From an uncultured Paraprevotella sp. (GTDB lineage Bacteria; Bacteroidota; Bacteroidia; Bacteroidales; Bacteroidaceae), in NCBI GenBank assembly GCA_900546665.1, contig URDY01000014.1:1-64000 (forward strand): DNA of 64,000 nt, given 5' to 3'. The notes under the pieces are model-generated. The model ran no database searches, was not told the origin of the DNA, and saw only the letters and a list, made by a program, of their open reading frames with translations. The first letter of the stretch is position 1. Every line of letters begins with the position of its first letter. Made by a program: the position numbers and the translations under genes. Below, one piece after another: positions 1-8,048 of this stretch.

Positions 1-61
1 ATTGTTTAGAGGTTTTATCCCGATTTAGGTACCATAACCGGGTGATTACGCTAAATAGTTG

Positions 62-104
62 ATTTTCTTTTGTTTTCCAATATTGCAAAGGTACAAAAGA
101 AAAT
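62..104. repeat. 11-bp inverted repeat around a promoter-like box
   Basis: ATTTTCTTTTG at 62-72 is matched by its exact reverse complement at 94-104. Between the arms the minus strand reads TACCTTTGCA (84-93), a good match to the Bacteroidales -7 consensus TAnnTTTG, with a TTTG about 18 nt upstream as a possible -33 box. The box fires leftwards, out of the window. The arms could form an operator or a cruciform. Function is inferred only. Confidence 0.5.
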
Positions 105-156
105 GATATTTCAAAGTGTACTAAAAGTGTACTGAATAACGGAAAATGGGCAAAAT

Positions 157-588
157 ATGGCAAAAATAGAGAAAATAGGAAATATTCAAATAGTTGATAA
201 TAAGGAAGATAAATTCTTTTATTTTCCTATGATTTCTATGGCTTGTACCGGGTACGGGCATAAGGTCCTTCCTGGGGAAAGGCTGACCAATGACATTACA
301 AAAGAACAGGGTGATTCAATCCTGAGAGCGGATTTACGCAAGCTGTGCCGTATGTTCAGTTATCTGGGACGTGATTCATTGATTGCCGCTGTTTTGAGCT
401 ATAATGTGGGGGCATACCGTCTGAAAGGTTACGGCAAGATGCCCAAAAGCAAATTGTTGAAGAAGCTGGAGGCCGGAGACCGGAATATCTATAAGGAGTA
501 TGTTTCTTTCCGGTGTTACAAAGGCAAGGTAGTGCCGAGCATTGAACGACGAAGGAAGGTGGAATACATGCTACTCTTCGAGGAGTAA
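157..588 (+). CDS. T4-type lysozyme (GH24-like) of a conjugative element
   Basis: This 143-residue protein resembles phage-type GH24 lysozymes, which cut the glycan backbone of peptidoglycan. Recognisable family positions are TGYGH at 31-35 (the TIGYGH motif), SYNVGA at 81-86, LLKKLEAGD at 100-108 and an ERRRKVEYMLL stretch at 130-140 that matches the family RRxAExxLF region. The acidic residue expected about 20 residues before GYGH is not clearly placed: E17 is the nearest glutamate, so activity is uncertain. No signal peptide is visible. In Bacteroidales ICEs such a gene usually closes the tra operon and may open the wall for the transfer channel. Its downstream hairpin (596-632) ends transcription before the convergent receptor gene. 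Family assignment is fairly sure; the ICE role is inferred from context. Confidence 0.7.
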   Translation: MAKIEKIGNIQIVDNKEDKFFYFPMISMACTGYGHKVLPGERLTNDITKEQGDSILRADLRKLCRMFSYLGRDSLIAAVLSYNVGAYRLKGYGKMPKSKLLKKLEAGDRNIYKEYVSFRCYKGKVVPSIERRRKVEYMLLFEE

Positions 589-593
589 AAGAG

Positions 594-637
594 AAGGGAG
601 AATCTTTCGGTGTACTGCCGTCGGATTCCCCCTTTTA
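594..637. terminator. Bidirectional hairpin after the lysozyme gene (copy 1)
   Basis: GGGAGAATC at 596-604 pairs with GATTCCCCC at 624-632 (one mismatch) and is followed by TTTT. It lies between two convergent genes. A diverged copy of the same hairpin lies at 5545-5587. Confidence 0.65.
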
Positions 638-673
638 TTTAATTGATTTGAAATAATTTAGAGAATATTCTTT

Positions 674-3004
674 TTATAATCGATATTTATCCATATTGTA
701 GTCCTGAGGAGCGCTATAATTTACATCTTTCTTTTTACCGCCGGAGAAGTTCCAACTTATTCCGAATGTAACTGAACAAGGAGCTGTCTCAGACCAACTT
801 TTGTATAGAACATATTTATTACTCGTTACAGAAGAAGTGCGTCTTCTTGCAATAAGATTTTTTCCAGAGAGAATAAAACTTAAATTGTACTTAGGAATGG
901 CGTAGCGTATAGATGCATCTATGTTAAATCTGTCTTCAACTTTTCTGTCATTCATAATCCAAGGAGAGGCATAATTCCCATTCAAGGTGATGTTAATTGC
1001 CTTGCCGATTGAAAATGTATTACGCAAAGAAGCATAACACTGTAAAATTCTTTGCTTGTAAGAGCTTTCCGGAAGATATATATATTGCAATCCAATATTA
1101 GAGGAAAGGTGCCAAAACGGAAATAATTTTCCTCCAAAACTGTGGCTCACATCAAAAGTCGTTTGCTTTCCTCCATTTATATTAGTCATATACAATGTAT
1201 CTTGAACGCTGTATATATAGTTTGTGATAGGCGATGGAGTGTAGGCCCATCCAAAGTTTAGAATATGTCTTCCGAATATAAAACTCAGTCCTATATTATC
1301 TGTTTTTTGCGCCTTTAATAATGGATTTCCAACAGAGAATACCTGCTCAGACGTTTTAATGGAATAGTTATTCAAAAGAGCAAATGGTGGGCGAAACACA
1401 CTTCTGGAGTAATTAAGGCGGATAGACACCTTTTCGTTTGCTTTATACGATACAACTGCAGACGGAAACCAATCTATATACCTTTGTTGAATATCAGTAT
1501 TGTAAGACTTTAAATCCGTATATTCCATTCTTAGCCCTACAGTCATAAACCATTTATCCAAGGACAACTGGGCATTGCCATAAGCGGATGTAATATTCTC
1601 TCGATACTTGTAAAAGTCTTCATTTTTATATTGATCCTTAATTTCAAAAATATTCGTGTTCTTTCGATGCGTTGTAGCATATTTTGTACCCACATTGATG
1701 CTGAAAGGTTTAATTATTTGGTGAGAATATGATAACTGTGTATAAAACATGGTAGAGTTCGCTTTGTTGCCTATATATTCCTGATGCTGGGATGATGTAG
1801 GTTGATAAAGGAAATAATCCTGTTGGGTTTCATCATTGTTTGTAATAAAGTTTGCCAACCAGTGCAATTTGTTCTTTCCTTTCTGAGGAGTAAAAAAGTA
1901 ATTGGCTGTCAAAGAGTGAGAAAAGACTTTTGGCACTTCATTAATTTCCACTTGCGAAGTAGTTACAACATCTTTTAATGCTGTTTGGATAGCTATTTCT
2001 CTTTGACTCTTGCTGTTCAGATTACCATAAAGAGATCCTTCTATACCAAACACATGTTTGTCCTTGGTATAGTTCAAGCCATAACTTGCATCTATATTTT
2101 GTCTCCTTATATTGGATGTATGACTTTCCTGTTTTTGTTCTTGGTGCAACTGTTCGATTTGAGATGTAGTTATTGATTTTAAACCTTTTGGTTCGGCTTG
2201 GCCTATAGCAACATTAGCAAAAAGCGACAGTCCTCCTTTTCCATAAATAGTGCTTACATTAAGATTCTCTGAAAATAATGGTCGGTCATTACCTTCAACT
2301 CCATTAAAACCGAATGTGGCTTGAACTGCCCCAGTAAAACCTGATGGATTTTTCATAACAATATTCACATAGCCTCCTTCTATTGAAGCATCCATATCTG
2401 CAGTTCTTCCCTGGTGCACTTCAATACGTTCTATTTCGCTTAGTGGTACAGCGTTAAGATAAGACAACAATGATGCTCCTTTTTCCTGCTTGATTCCATT
2501 TACTCTAATTTCTCCAGTGTTGCCCGCAACCTCTATCCCCGAAGAGGTAAGTGTAACTAAAGGAGTATAAGCTAAAGCATCAACTGCTGTGACATTCTCC
2601 GTAATTGGCAAAGACTGGACATCAAACACCAATTTCCCGTCATGCTCCTTGTAGCTTTTCCTTTTAGCAGTAATGGTAACAGCATCCAAAAGAAGAGTCT
2701 GAGACTTTACCGTAATGGTTCCTAAATTGGTATCTTGTGCTATTTCAACTGGAGTTTCATATAATATATGTCCAAACAAGGAAATGGACAACAGATAATC
2801 ACCCTTTTGAATTTCAGTCGATGAAAAGCCTAAACTATCCGTATAGGAAATGGATTCAATTGTCTTTGAATCTTTTATAAATTTACACACTGCATTTTCG
2901 ACTGGTTGTGCTGCCTCATCTTTCAAATAAAATTTTATTGTATGCTTTTGAGCAAAACAGAAGCAACAAAAAAATAAAAATAAGCCTGTAAATAAAGATC
3001 TCAT
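674..3004 (-). CDS. TonB-dependent outer-membrane receptor (CarboxypepD_reg-like, plug, beta-barrel)
   Basis: This 776-residue protein has an N-terminal signal peptide ending near residue 19 (FCFAQ). A carboxypeptidase-regulatory-like domain follows at about 20-105, then a TonB plug at about 115-220 that contains the typical IERIEVHQGR and GGYVNIVMK segments. The remainder is a barrel rich in alternating aromatic strands (OMP_b-brl_3 type). It should import a substrate across the outer membrane with TonB energy. No SusD-like partner lies beside it, so a classic glycan system is unlikely. A peptide, cofactor or metal chelate is possible but cannot be read from sequence. It is divergent from a histidine kinase/response regulator pair, which probably controls it. 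The AT-rich module is bracketed by two related hairpins, suggesting cargo within the ICE. Confidence 0.85.
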   Translation of the reverse strand: MRSLFTGLFLFFCCFCFAQKHTIKFYLKDEAAQPVENAVCKFIKDSKTIESISYTDSLGFSSTEIQKGDYLLSISLFGHILYETPVEIAQDTNLGTITVKSQTLLLDAVTITAKRKSYKEHDGKLVFDVQSLPITENVTAVDALAYTPLVTLTSSGIEVAGNTGEIRVNGIKQEKGASLLSYLNAVPLSEIERIEVHQGRTADMDASIEGGYVNIVMKNPSGFTGAVQATFGFNGVEGNDRPLFSENLNVSTIYGKGGLSLFANVAIGQAEPKGLKSITTSQIEQLHQEQKQESHTSNIRRQNIDASYGLNYTKDKHVFGIEGSLYGNLNSKSQREIAIQTALKDVVTTSQVEINEVPKVFSHSLTANYFFTPQKGKNKLHWLANFITNNDETQQDYFLYQPTSSQHQEYIGNKANSTMFYTQLSYSHQIIKPFSINVGTKYATTHRKNTNIFEIKDQYKNEDFYKYRENITSAYGNAQLSLDKWFMTVGLRMEYTDLKSYNTDIQQRYIDWFPSAVVSYKANEKVSIRLNYSRSVFRPPFALLNNYSIKTSEQVFSVGNPLLKAQKTDNIGLSFIFGRHILNFGWAYTPSPITNYIYSVQDTLYMTNINGGKQTTFDVSHSFGGKLFPFWHLSSNIGLQYIYLPESSYKQRILQCYASLRNTFSIGKAINITLNGNYASPWIMNDRKVEDRFNIDASIRYAIPKYNLSFILSGKNLIARRRTSSVTSNKYVLYKSWSETAPCSVTFGISWNFSGGKKKDVNYSAPQDYNMDKYRL

Positions 3005-3360
3005 AATGATAAAGTTATGTTATTAATAAATATCAATTGCAAAATTCTAACTTGTTGGTGATTAACCGACGTCCTTAGTTGGTTGCTGACGTTTCGGTTA
3101 AAAATCAATATGTTTTTTGTAGAATGTGAACAATAGTACTATAAAGTACCATTGATGCATTTTTAAATCAGCCGTATGATAAAAAATTATTCTTCATGTT
3201 CTTTCGATTGTTGAATCTATGGCAAAGGTAGAAAGGGCTTGATATTACGCCTCTAAATTTATATTACTGAATCATTGGAAATCATTACTAAATTATTACT
3301 ACATCCTCTTTAGGTAGTGAAATATTTCCTGAATAATTATCAAAAGCATAATTTTGCAAT
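3005..3360. promoter_or_regulatory. Divergent regulatory region between receptor and kinase genes
   Basis: This 356-bp gap carries the control sites for both directions. On the minus strand TACCTTTG at about 3222-3229 fits a -7 box for the receptor gene, implying a leader of about 210 nt. On the plus strand TAATTTTG (3349-3356) sits directly before the kinase ATG. A stretch near 3061-3101 contains TTAACCGAC and CGGTTAA in inverted arrangement with GTTGGTT between them, a possible response-regulator binding region. Base pairing and box matches are seen; binding is inferred. Confidence 0.45.
3349..3356 (+). promoter_or_regulatory. -7 box abutting the kinase start (possible leaderless mRNA)
   Basis: TAATTTTG matches the TAnnTTTG consensus and ends four bases before the ATG at 3361. 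If used, transcription would start at or within a base or two of the start codon. Confidence 0.4.
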
Positions 3361-4836
3361 ATGGAAAAGAAAATAAAGATATTGCATGTTTGTACTATTA
3401 TAGCCATCATCATATTCTGTATAACACAATGTTGGTGGCTTTATACCCGCTATGATTATATTTGGCAGAATTATAACGAAGAGTTATATCAAAGTATATT
3501 GGGTATTATGCAGGAAGACTTTGAAAATAGGCGCATTTCAGGTGAAAGAAACAATATTGATTTTGTTACAAAATCGTCTATAAAAGTCGATAATACTAAA
3601 ATGCAATATACTATAAACTTGTTCTTTGATGTATATGTGATAGATGGCTCCAAATATGGAGACAAGGACTCTACATATTCAGACAGGATATTAAATTTAT
3701 ACAAAAAATACAAACCTGAAGGAATTAAGAAATATGAGTTCTCAATCAGGAATTGTGAGAATGAACGGGAAGCCTATGTAGGGTTGGAGCGTTTTCAAGT
3801 GGATGAAATATGTCCATTTTCCATTAAGAGGCTGGAAGATTTATTAATGAAGGCTGGGTTGAAAACAACCAGTATTACTACCGAAAAAGTAGATTCTATG
3901 GTATGGAAACCAAAGCAGTTTTCTCACTTGAACATTTTAAAACCTAATATGACAGTCATTTACCCGTACGATATATTTGAAGGAGAAGTTGTCCGGATGA
4001 ATTTTGATATAGGAATGTCCCCTATAATGAAAAGGATGTCTGGAACAATGGTGCTCTCTTTGTTTATTTCAATCATGTTGATTTCATGTCTTGTCTTTCA
4101 AATAAAGACCATACGTAGTCAGCGTAAGATAGAGGTACTAAGAAAAGATTTCATTCAAACCATGGTACATGAATTAAAGCGCCCAATATCTACTTTGAAA
4201 ATGTGTGTATCATTCATGCGTAACGACATACTGATGGCCGACAGCCAAAGCAGAGCTGAGGTCATAGCCGACTCATACAACGAACTGGATAACCTTTCTT
4301 CCTATTTTTCGAAACTACGTGATCTTACATTCGATGACATTAACGAAATACCCTTAAACAAGTCCTCATTCAGCTTGGATGAAGTTATCAATGATTGTGT
4401 TAAAAAACTAAATATACCTGGATCTAAGAAAATAGAAATTAAAATAATATCTGAACGAGATATAGTTTTGTATGCTGATAGAATGCATATCACTAATATT
4501 ATCAGCAACTTGTTAGAGAACGCTGTAAAATATTCCGCGGAGAATGGATTAATTAAGATTTCTTATGGACAAACTAAAAAAGGAAGTGTAACTATATCTA
4601 TAAAAGATAATGGTTGCGGAATATCTAAATATGACCAAAAATTTATCTTTGACAAATTTTATAGGAGTCGAGAAGTTATAGATAATCATATACCTGGCAT
4701 GGGCTTAGGTTTGGCATACGTTGAATTGCTTGTCAAGGCTCATGACGGGAAGGTGTCGGTAAACAGTGAAGAAGGAAAAGGTGCAGAGTTTACGATTACG
4801 TTGCCGCAAGATGAATCTATTGATGAACAGCATTAA
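3361..4836 (+). CDS. Sensor histidine kinase (RprX-like)
   Basis: This 491-residue inner-membrane kinase has one membrane segment at about 8-28 and a second at about 230-248, enclosing a periplasmic sensor region of roughly 200 residues. The HisKA box HELKRP puts the phospho-accepting histidine at residue 270. The ATPase domain shows the N box (NLLENAVKYS, about 383-392), the G1 box DNGCG (416-420) and the G2 box GMGLG (446-450), so all catalytic elements are present. The partner response regulator starts 5 bp downstream and is surely cotranscribed. The divergent TonB receptor is the obvious target, giving a sensor-uptake module. The organisation recalls RprXY of Bacteroides fragilis, but orthology is not claimed. 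The signal sensed is unknown. Confidence 0.9.
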   Translation: MEKKIKILHVCTIIAIIIFCITQCWWLYTRYDYIWQNYNEELYQSILGIMQEDFENRRISGERNNIDFVTKSSIKVDNTKMQYTINLFFDVYVIDGSKYGDKDSTYSDRILNLYKKYKPEGIKKYEFSIRNCENEREAYVGLERFQVDEICPFSIKRLEDLLMKAGLKTTSITTEKVDSMVWKPKQFSHLNILKPNMTVIYPYDIFEGEVVRMNFDIGMSPIMKRMSGTMVLSLFISIMLISCLVFQIKTIRSQRKIEVLRKDFIQTMVHELKRPISTLKMCVSFMRNDILMADSQSRAEVIADSYNELDNLSSYFSKLRDLTFDDINEIPLNKSSFSLDEVINDCVKKLNIPGSKKIEIKIISERDIVLYADRMHITNIISNLLENAVKYSAENGLIKISYGQTKKGSVTISIKDNGCGISKYDQKFIFDKFYRSREVIDNHIPGMGLGLAYVELLVKAHDGKVSVNSEEGKGAEFTITLPQDESIDEQH

Positions 4837-4841
4837 AAATA

Positions 4842-5525
4842 ATGGATTGTTATATGATAAAGATATTATTAGTGGATGATGACCTTAAGAACTCAATGCT
4901 TCTGAAAAGATTCTTAGAGGTGGAAGGATATAATGTAACGTATGCCGGTAATGGGAATATGGGTTGGGAACTTTTTAATTCTGATCATCCTGACTTGGTT
5001 CTTCTTGATATCAACATGCCTGGAATGAACGGATTTGAGTTGGCAAAAATGATAAGAAAGACAGACGACGAAGTGCTTCTATTTTTTCTAACCGACCGTA
5101 CAGAACGGGATGATAGATTGAAAGGGTTCAGCCTCAAAGGTAACGATTATATTCCTAAACCATTTTACCCGGAAGAGTTAATAGCAAGAATCAAGGAGCG
5201 TTTCGAGAATAGAAAACATGAAGTTCCACAAAGCTTTACCATAGGCAACACTTTGTTTAATAGGAATTTGTCTAACGTAACGTATAATAACCACACAGTC
5301 TCTCTTTCTTTGCGGCAAACTGAGATATTGTCCCTTTTGGCAGAGCATCTTGGTTCAACTGTAGATCGTAAGGACATTCTAAAAAAAATATGGGGTGATG
5401 ATAGTATAGAGAATTCATTGGCTCTTAATGTTCAGATTACTTATCTGCGTCACATATTGAAGGCCGACAACTCGATTTCTATTGTATCATTAAAGAAAAA
5501 GGGATATATTTTAATGGTTAATTAA
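4842..5525 (+). CDS. OmpR-family response regulator
   Basis: This 227-residue regulator has a receiver domain with acidic pocket residues D12-D14, phospho-acceptor D56 in VLLDINMPGMNG, and conserved K106 in IPKPF. A winged-helix DNA-binding domain of the OmpR/PhoB type occupies about residues 135-225, with the characteristic LSLRQTEILSLL and NVQITYLRHIL segments. It is the cognate partner of the upstream kinase. Two starts are possible: ATG at 4842, 5 bp after the kinase stop, or ATG at 4854, which gives the usual short MIKILLVDDD beginning. The latter looks more natural for the fold. It probably regulates the divergent receptor gene. A terminator hairpin follows at 5545-5587. Confidence 0.9.
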   Translation: MDCYMIKILLVDDDLKNSMLLKRFLEVEGYNVTYAGNGNMGWELFNSDHPDLVLLDINMPGMNGFELAKMIRKTDDEVLLFFLTDRTERDDRLKGFSLKGNDYIPKPFYPEELIARIKERFENRKHEVPQSFTIGNTLFNRNLSNVTYNNHTVSLSLRQTEILSLLAEHLGSTVDRKDILKKIWGDDSIENSLALNVQITYLRHILKADNSISIVSLKKKGYILMVN

Positions 5526-5544
5526 TATACATACAAATTACAAC

Positions 5545-5587
5545 AAGGGAGAATCTTTCAGCATATTGTCGTCAGGTTCTCCCTTGC
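5545..5587. terminator. Bidirectional hairpin after the response regulator (copy 2)
   Basis: GGGAGAATC at 5547-5555 pairs with GGTTCTCCC near 5575-5583, with one G-U pair. It lies between convergent genes. About 33 of 41 positions match the hairpin at 596-632 and every difference is a transition. Confidence 0.65.
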
Positions 5588-5637
5588 TTGCATTTTGTTT
5601 TCCAAAATAACAGTTGCTTTCATGAGCAACATATTAT

Positions 5638-6561
5638 TCAGCTTACCAGAACGGCATCCTGTATTTCCACCTCTGCGGGCAGACGGGAAAGCAGGAGTTC
5701 CGCCATGGCTCCGTTCTGTGGAATCAGTGCCGGGAAATCTGTTCTGCCAGGCTTATATATCTCAGTCGCTACATTATACAAATCCCATGCGGTGATTTGT
5801 CCCTTTTCGCGGGCCAGTTTTAGTACCTCTTCCGTGAAGATGGAAATTTGGCTCTGGTTCAGTGGGTAGGTTTCCACGGAGGATGACAGGTTCCTGTCCG
5901 AACTGTCATGGGAGACACGCAATGCTGTCAGCAGCCCGATATACATATACACTTCCTCCAGTGAGACGATTCTGCGTTTCAGTCGCTGAATCCTTGCGAT
6001 GTCCTCGTTCATGTTCACCTCGAAGTTTGCCAGCCATCCGTCCACCGTCTCGAATACCCCTTCCGTTGTCACCTTGTTCTTTCCGTAATTGCAGATGCTT
6101 CTTTCCGGCGAGAGGATACACTGGTTATGGCATACTTTCACGCACGGGCCTATGGCTGCCTGTATGCCGTCCTGATGGTAGGCGACGACCAGCGTTGTTG
6201 TCAGCTCGTCCGTTTCCCAGTCCTTGATCCGGATGGTAGCGAAGATGCGTCGGAGTATGTGGGCTTCCACTGCTTTTTCACCAAGTGTCTGTTCCACCTG
6301 CGGGAGAATGCTTACTCCCGGCTGTGTCTTGTTCCTGTTCTGTGCCGCGAAGATTTCTTCCACCTCGTAATCGAGGTTGTACTTCTCGCAAATGTCCATC
6401 ATACGCTGCAGGACCTGGTAGTGATAGATGCCCTGGACAGGCTTGCCGTAGATGTCATTCTCCTTATAGGTACGCTGGAGAGTCTCGAAGTTCATTACTT
6501 CGATTCCGTTGTTCTGAAAATCAAACTGCTGTTGTTTTTCCAATACTGCCATTGCTTCCAT
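5638..6561 (-). CDS. Conserved ICE protein (DUF932/DUF3871-like, uncertain)
   Basis: This protein of about 307 residues is of the kind found in Bacteroidales mobile elements; I do not recognise a catalytic motif. It begins with an EKQQQFDF...GIEVMNFETLQRTY region and has a central segment with paired cysteines (GPCVKVCHNQC). That segment recalls plasmid/phage-related DUF932 or DUF3871 proteins, but the match is weak. I chose the ATG at 6561 because the longer frame to 6624 overlaps the upstream DUF4120 gene, whose stop is at 6606. It is the second gene of a two-gene operon that starts next to foldback element A. By position it is a candidate early-expressed establishment or anti-defence protein; that is inference. 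Confidence 0.6.
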   Translation of the reverse strand: MEAMAVLEKQQQFDFQNNGIEVMNFETLQRTYKENDIYGKPVQGIYHYQVLQRMMDICEKYNLDYEVEEIFAAQNRNKTQPGVSILPQVEQTLGEKAVEAHILRRIFATIRIKDWETDELTTTLVVAYHQDGIQAAIGPCVKVCHNQCILSPERSICNYGKNKVTTEGVFETVDGWLANFEVNMNEDIARIQRLKRRIVSLEEVYMYIGLLTALRVSHDSSDRNLSSSVETYPLNQSQISIFTEEVLKLAREKGQITAWDLYNVATEIYKPGRTDFPALIPQNGAMAELLLSRLPAEVEIQDAVLVS

Positions 6562-6605
6562 AATCTTGAATTTTATAAAGTTAATACTATGATTGTCTAT
6601 TTTTT

Positions 6606-6896
6606 TTAGGTATGTATCTGCCATCCGTGGAACGGTTCAAGTGTCACGGCAAAGGATTGGTCGGGTATTCCGTGATAGAGCAGACCGCCTACAATGCCGA
6701 TGCTTCCGTCTGGATAGCGTTGCGTGAAGCCGAACGAGTACGGTGCATGGTCATAATAGAGCGAGATTTCGCTTGGATGGTCTGGATTCTCCTCCCATTT
6801 TTTCAGTCTGTCCAGACAATTCTGGAGTGATGTGTCACCGATGGATTCGGCGTAACGCTTTACATTCTGGAAATGTTCTTCATTCAGGATTTTCAT
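6606..6896 (-). CDS. DUF4120 family protein
   Basis: This 96-residue soluble protein begins MKILNEEHFQNV and ends with AVTLEPFHGWQIHT. With the central YYDHAPYSFGFTQRYPDGS and GIVGGLLYHG stretches, these are hallmarks of the DUF4120 family found in Bacteroidales conjugative elements. No function is known and no catalytic residues are evident. It is the first gene of the operon that starts beside foldback element A: its ATG lies 48 nt from the element's left arm. The gap to the next gene is about 45 nt. Family assignment is from memory of conserved sequence and is fairly confident. Confidence 0.75.
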   Translation of the reverse strand: MKILNEEHFQNVKRYAESIGDTSLQNCLDRLKKWEENPDHPSEISLYYDHAPYSFGFTQRYPDGSIGIVGGLLYHGIPDQSFAVTLEPFHGWQIHT

Positions 6897-6924
6897 GACT
6901 CATTGTATTTTATCTGTTAAACAC

Positions 6925-6943
6925 GTCCGGCTCCGGGAGCCGG
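6925..6943. other. Short GC hairpin beside foldback element A
   Basis: CCGGCTC pairs with GAGCCGG around a three-base loop. On the plus strand it is followed by T-rich sequence, so it could act as a terminator for any plus-strand antisense transcript. A similar CCGGC/GCCGG hairpin occurs at about 25658-25676 beside element C. Confidence 0.45.
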
Positions 6944-7120
6944 TATTTTTTATTTTTCACCTGCCTGACTGTCCCGTGACCGTACCCGCAAGGTTTGGCG
7001 AAAGAAAATACCGCAGCCATCGGCGAGGATGATTTTCTTTCAGCCAACCCCATAGGGGCCTGACCTTGTCCGGGTACGTTGGACACGGGACTACCTTTGC
7101 AGGGAGGAAAATAAAATATA
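6944..7120. promoter_or_regulatory. Foldback element A (candidate single-strand promoter)
   Basis: This stretch of about 177 bp folds nearly completely on itself. From the outside in, an AT-rich outer arm is followed by CCCGTG/CACGGG, CGTACCC/GGGTACG, GCAAGGT/ACCTTGT, TTGGC/GCCAA and GAAAGAAAAT/ATTTTCTTTC. The apical loop is ACCGCA, then a small GCC/GGC hairpin, then GAGGATG. A side hairpin CCCC-ATA-GGGG sits on the 3' side. The right arm carries CTTG (7065-7068) and TACCTTTG (7092-7099), 23 nt apart. The DUF4120 gene starts to its left on the minus strand. Two further elements in the window share loop, boxes and architecture with different stem sequences. Confidence 0.8.
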
Positions 7121-7202
7121 CAGGTTGTGTGTCGTTGTATTTTCTTGCAGGTATGTCGGTGAGAAACCCATTGATTTGTTCGTCTTTGACAAAGGAATGG
7201 TG

Positions 7203-7210
7203 TACTTTTG
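7203..7210 (+). promoter_or_regulatory. -7 box for the 7232 gene
   Basis: TACTTTTG fits TAnnTTTG and lies 22 nt upstream of the ATG at 7232. TTTG occurs at both 7175-7178 and 7185-7188, so the -33 box is unclear. Confidence 0.45.
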
Positions 7211-7231
7211 CAAATCCTAATTTGAAAAATC

Positions 7232-7576
7232 ATGGAAGATTATATAAAGAAAGCTGCGGATGCTTTCCTTGTGGAGCGTCCGTATGGTATGCGCGTGGAT
7301 TACAGTAAGCGAGGATACGTGCTGTTCAACCGTAATCTCAATGTGTTGGGCAATGGGGAACATGCCCGTCTGGAGGAACTGCCTCTGGAGGATTTTGATG
7401 TGGACGAGATTCCCCTGGAAGGTGAAATCATAAAGGAACATGCGGGTTTTATCGATGTGTTTTTCTATTCGGATTGTACCAATCCCTATGCAGGGTATGT
7501 GCTGGATCTGAAGAAGCTCAAGGTCTATAACCAGTTTATCTATCCTTTGGCGATGGTGCTGAACAGAAAACTGTAA
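7232..7576 (+). CDS. Small conserved ICE protein, function unknown
   Basis: This 114-residue acidic, probably cytoplasmic protein is not assigned to a named family. It starts MEDYIKKAADAFLVERPYG and contains an acidic middle (LEELPLEDFDVDEIPLEGE) and a YAGYVLDLKKLKVYNQFIYPLAMVL end. It has its own plus-strand promoter-like box and is oriented away from foldback element A. A strong hairpin terminator follows at 7648-7694. It lies between the element A operon and the cassette array, so it probably belongs to the ICE backbone. The codon use and clean boundaries support a real gene; no function can be inferred. Confidence 0.65.
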   Translation: MEDYIKKAADAFLVERPYGMRVDYSKRGYVLFNRNLNVLGNGEHARLEELPLEDFDVDEIPLEGEIIKEHAGFIDVFFYSDCTNPYAGYVLDLKKLKVYNQFIYPLAMVLNRKL

Positions 7577-7647
7577 TATGGAGCATTCCAGATAAAATAT
7601 CCGGAGGCAATGTTTACTATTCAACTTGTTTCTCCATAGGTATAAGA

Positions 7648-7694
7648 AAACGAGAGGAAAGTTTACGGATGACATGTAAATTCTCCTCTCGTTT
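7648..7694 (+). terminator. Hairpin terminator after the 7232 gene
   Basis: ACGAGAGGA pairs with TCCTCTCGT, with additional inner pairing GTTTAC/GTAAA, and T-rich sequence follows. Confidence 0.75.
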
Positions 7695-7815
7695 ATTTTG
7701 TATCTCCCATACTCTGTTCATACAGCAACTATAAAACTGAAAAACAAGATGATAGATTCTTGCTAATTATGAATGACCTCCAAAAGGAGTTTTTTTCATA
7801 GAATTAAAGGTTTGT

Positions 7816-7848
7816 ATTGTATTGGTTACCAATAATTTTATATCTTTG
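7816..7848 (+). promoter_or_regulatory. Promoter of the cassette array
   Basis: TATCTTTG (7841-7848) fits the -7 consensus and ATTG (7816-7819) lies 21 nt upstream as a plausible -33 box. It points into the array of small plus-strand genes, which otherwise lack obvious promoters. Confidence 0.5.
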
Positions 7849-7993
7849 TTAGCGAACATATATCTTGCGTGTTATGGATAACAACAGATGTGCTTGTATA
7901 GATATCAGGACAATGAGTGGTGCTGTATCGTATTTGTTTATAGTACCTACGAGATTCTGTAACTTTCATTTCACGGTTTATACTTAGGAAAAA

Positions 7994-8014
7994 TAACAGC
8001 CAAATTAGCTGTTA
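7994..8014 (+). repeat. Inverted repeat upstream of the first cassette (attI-like?)
   Basis: TAACAGC (7994-8000) and GCTGTTA (8008-8014) are exact inverted repeats with a 7-base spacer, 34 bp before the first cassette gene. TAACA also opens the seven inter-cassette sites. It could be the primary integration site or a regulatory hairpin. Confidence 0.4.
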
Positions 8015-8048
8015 GCATAACATTAGCAGTCAAAAAAATCATAGTAGT

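Larger units (their letters stand above)
7577..8048. other. Gap holding a terminator and the array leader
   Basis: The gap contains the hairpin at 7648-7694, a promoter-like box at 7841-7848, a TAACAACAG motif at 7879-7887 that resembles the start of the array sites, and an inverted repeat at 7994-8014. No coding frame looks convincing. Confidence 0.5.

Noticed and set aside
6127-6609. 160-codon plus-strand frame opposite the 5638-6561 gene
   Set aside because: It overlaps a better minus-strand gene fully and has no recognisable features.
6944-7120. Foldback elements as intrinsic terminators of the plus strand
   Set aside because: The long multi-stem architecture with a conserved loop and a TACCTTTG box exceeds a terminator, and two of the three have no plus-strand gene before them.
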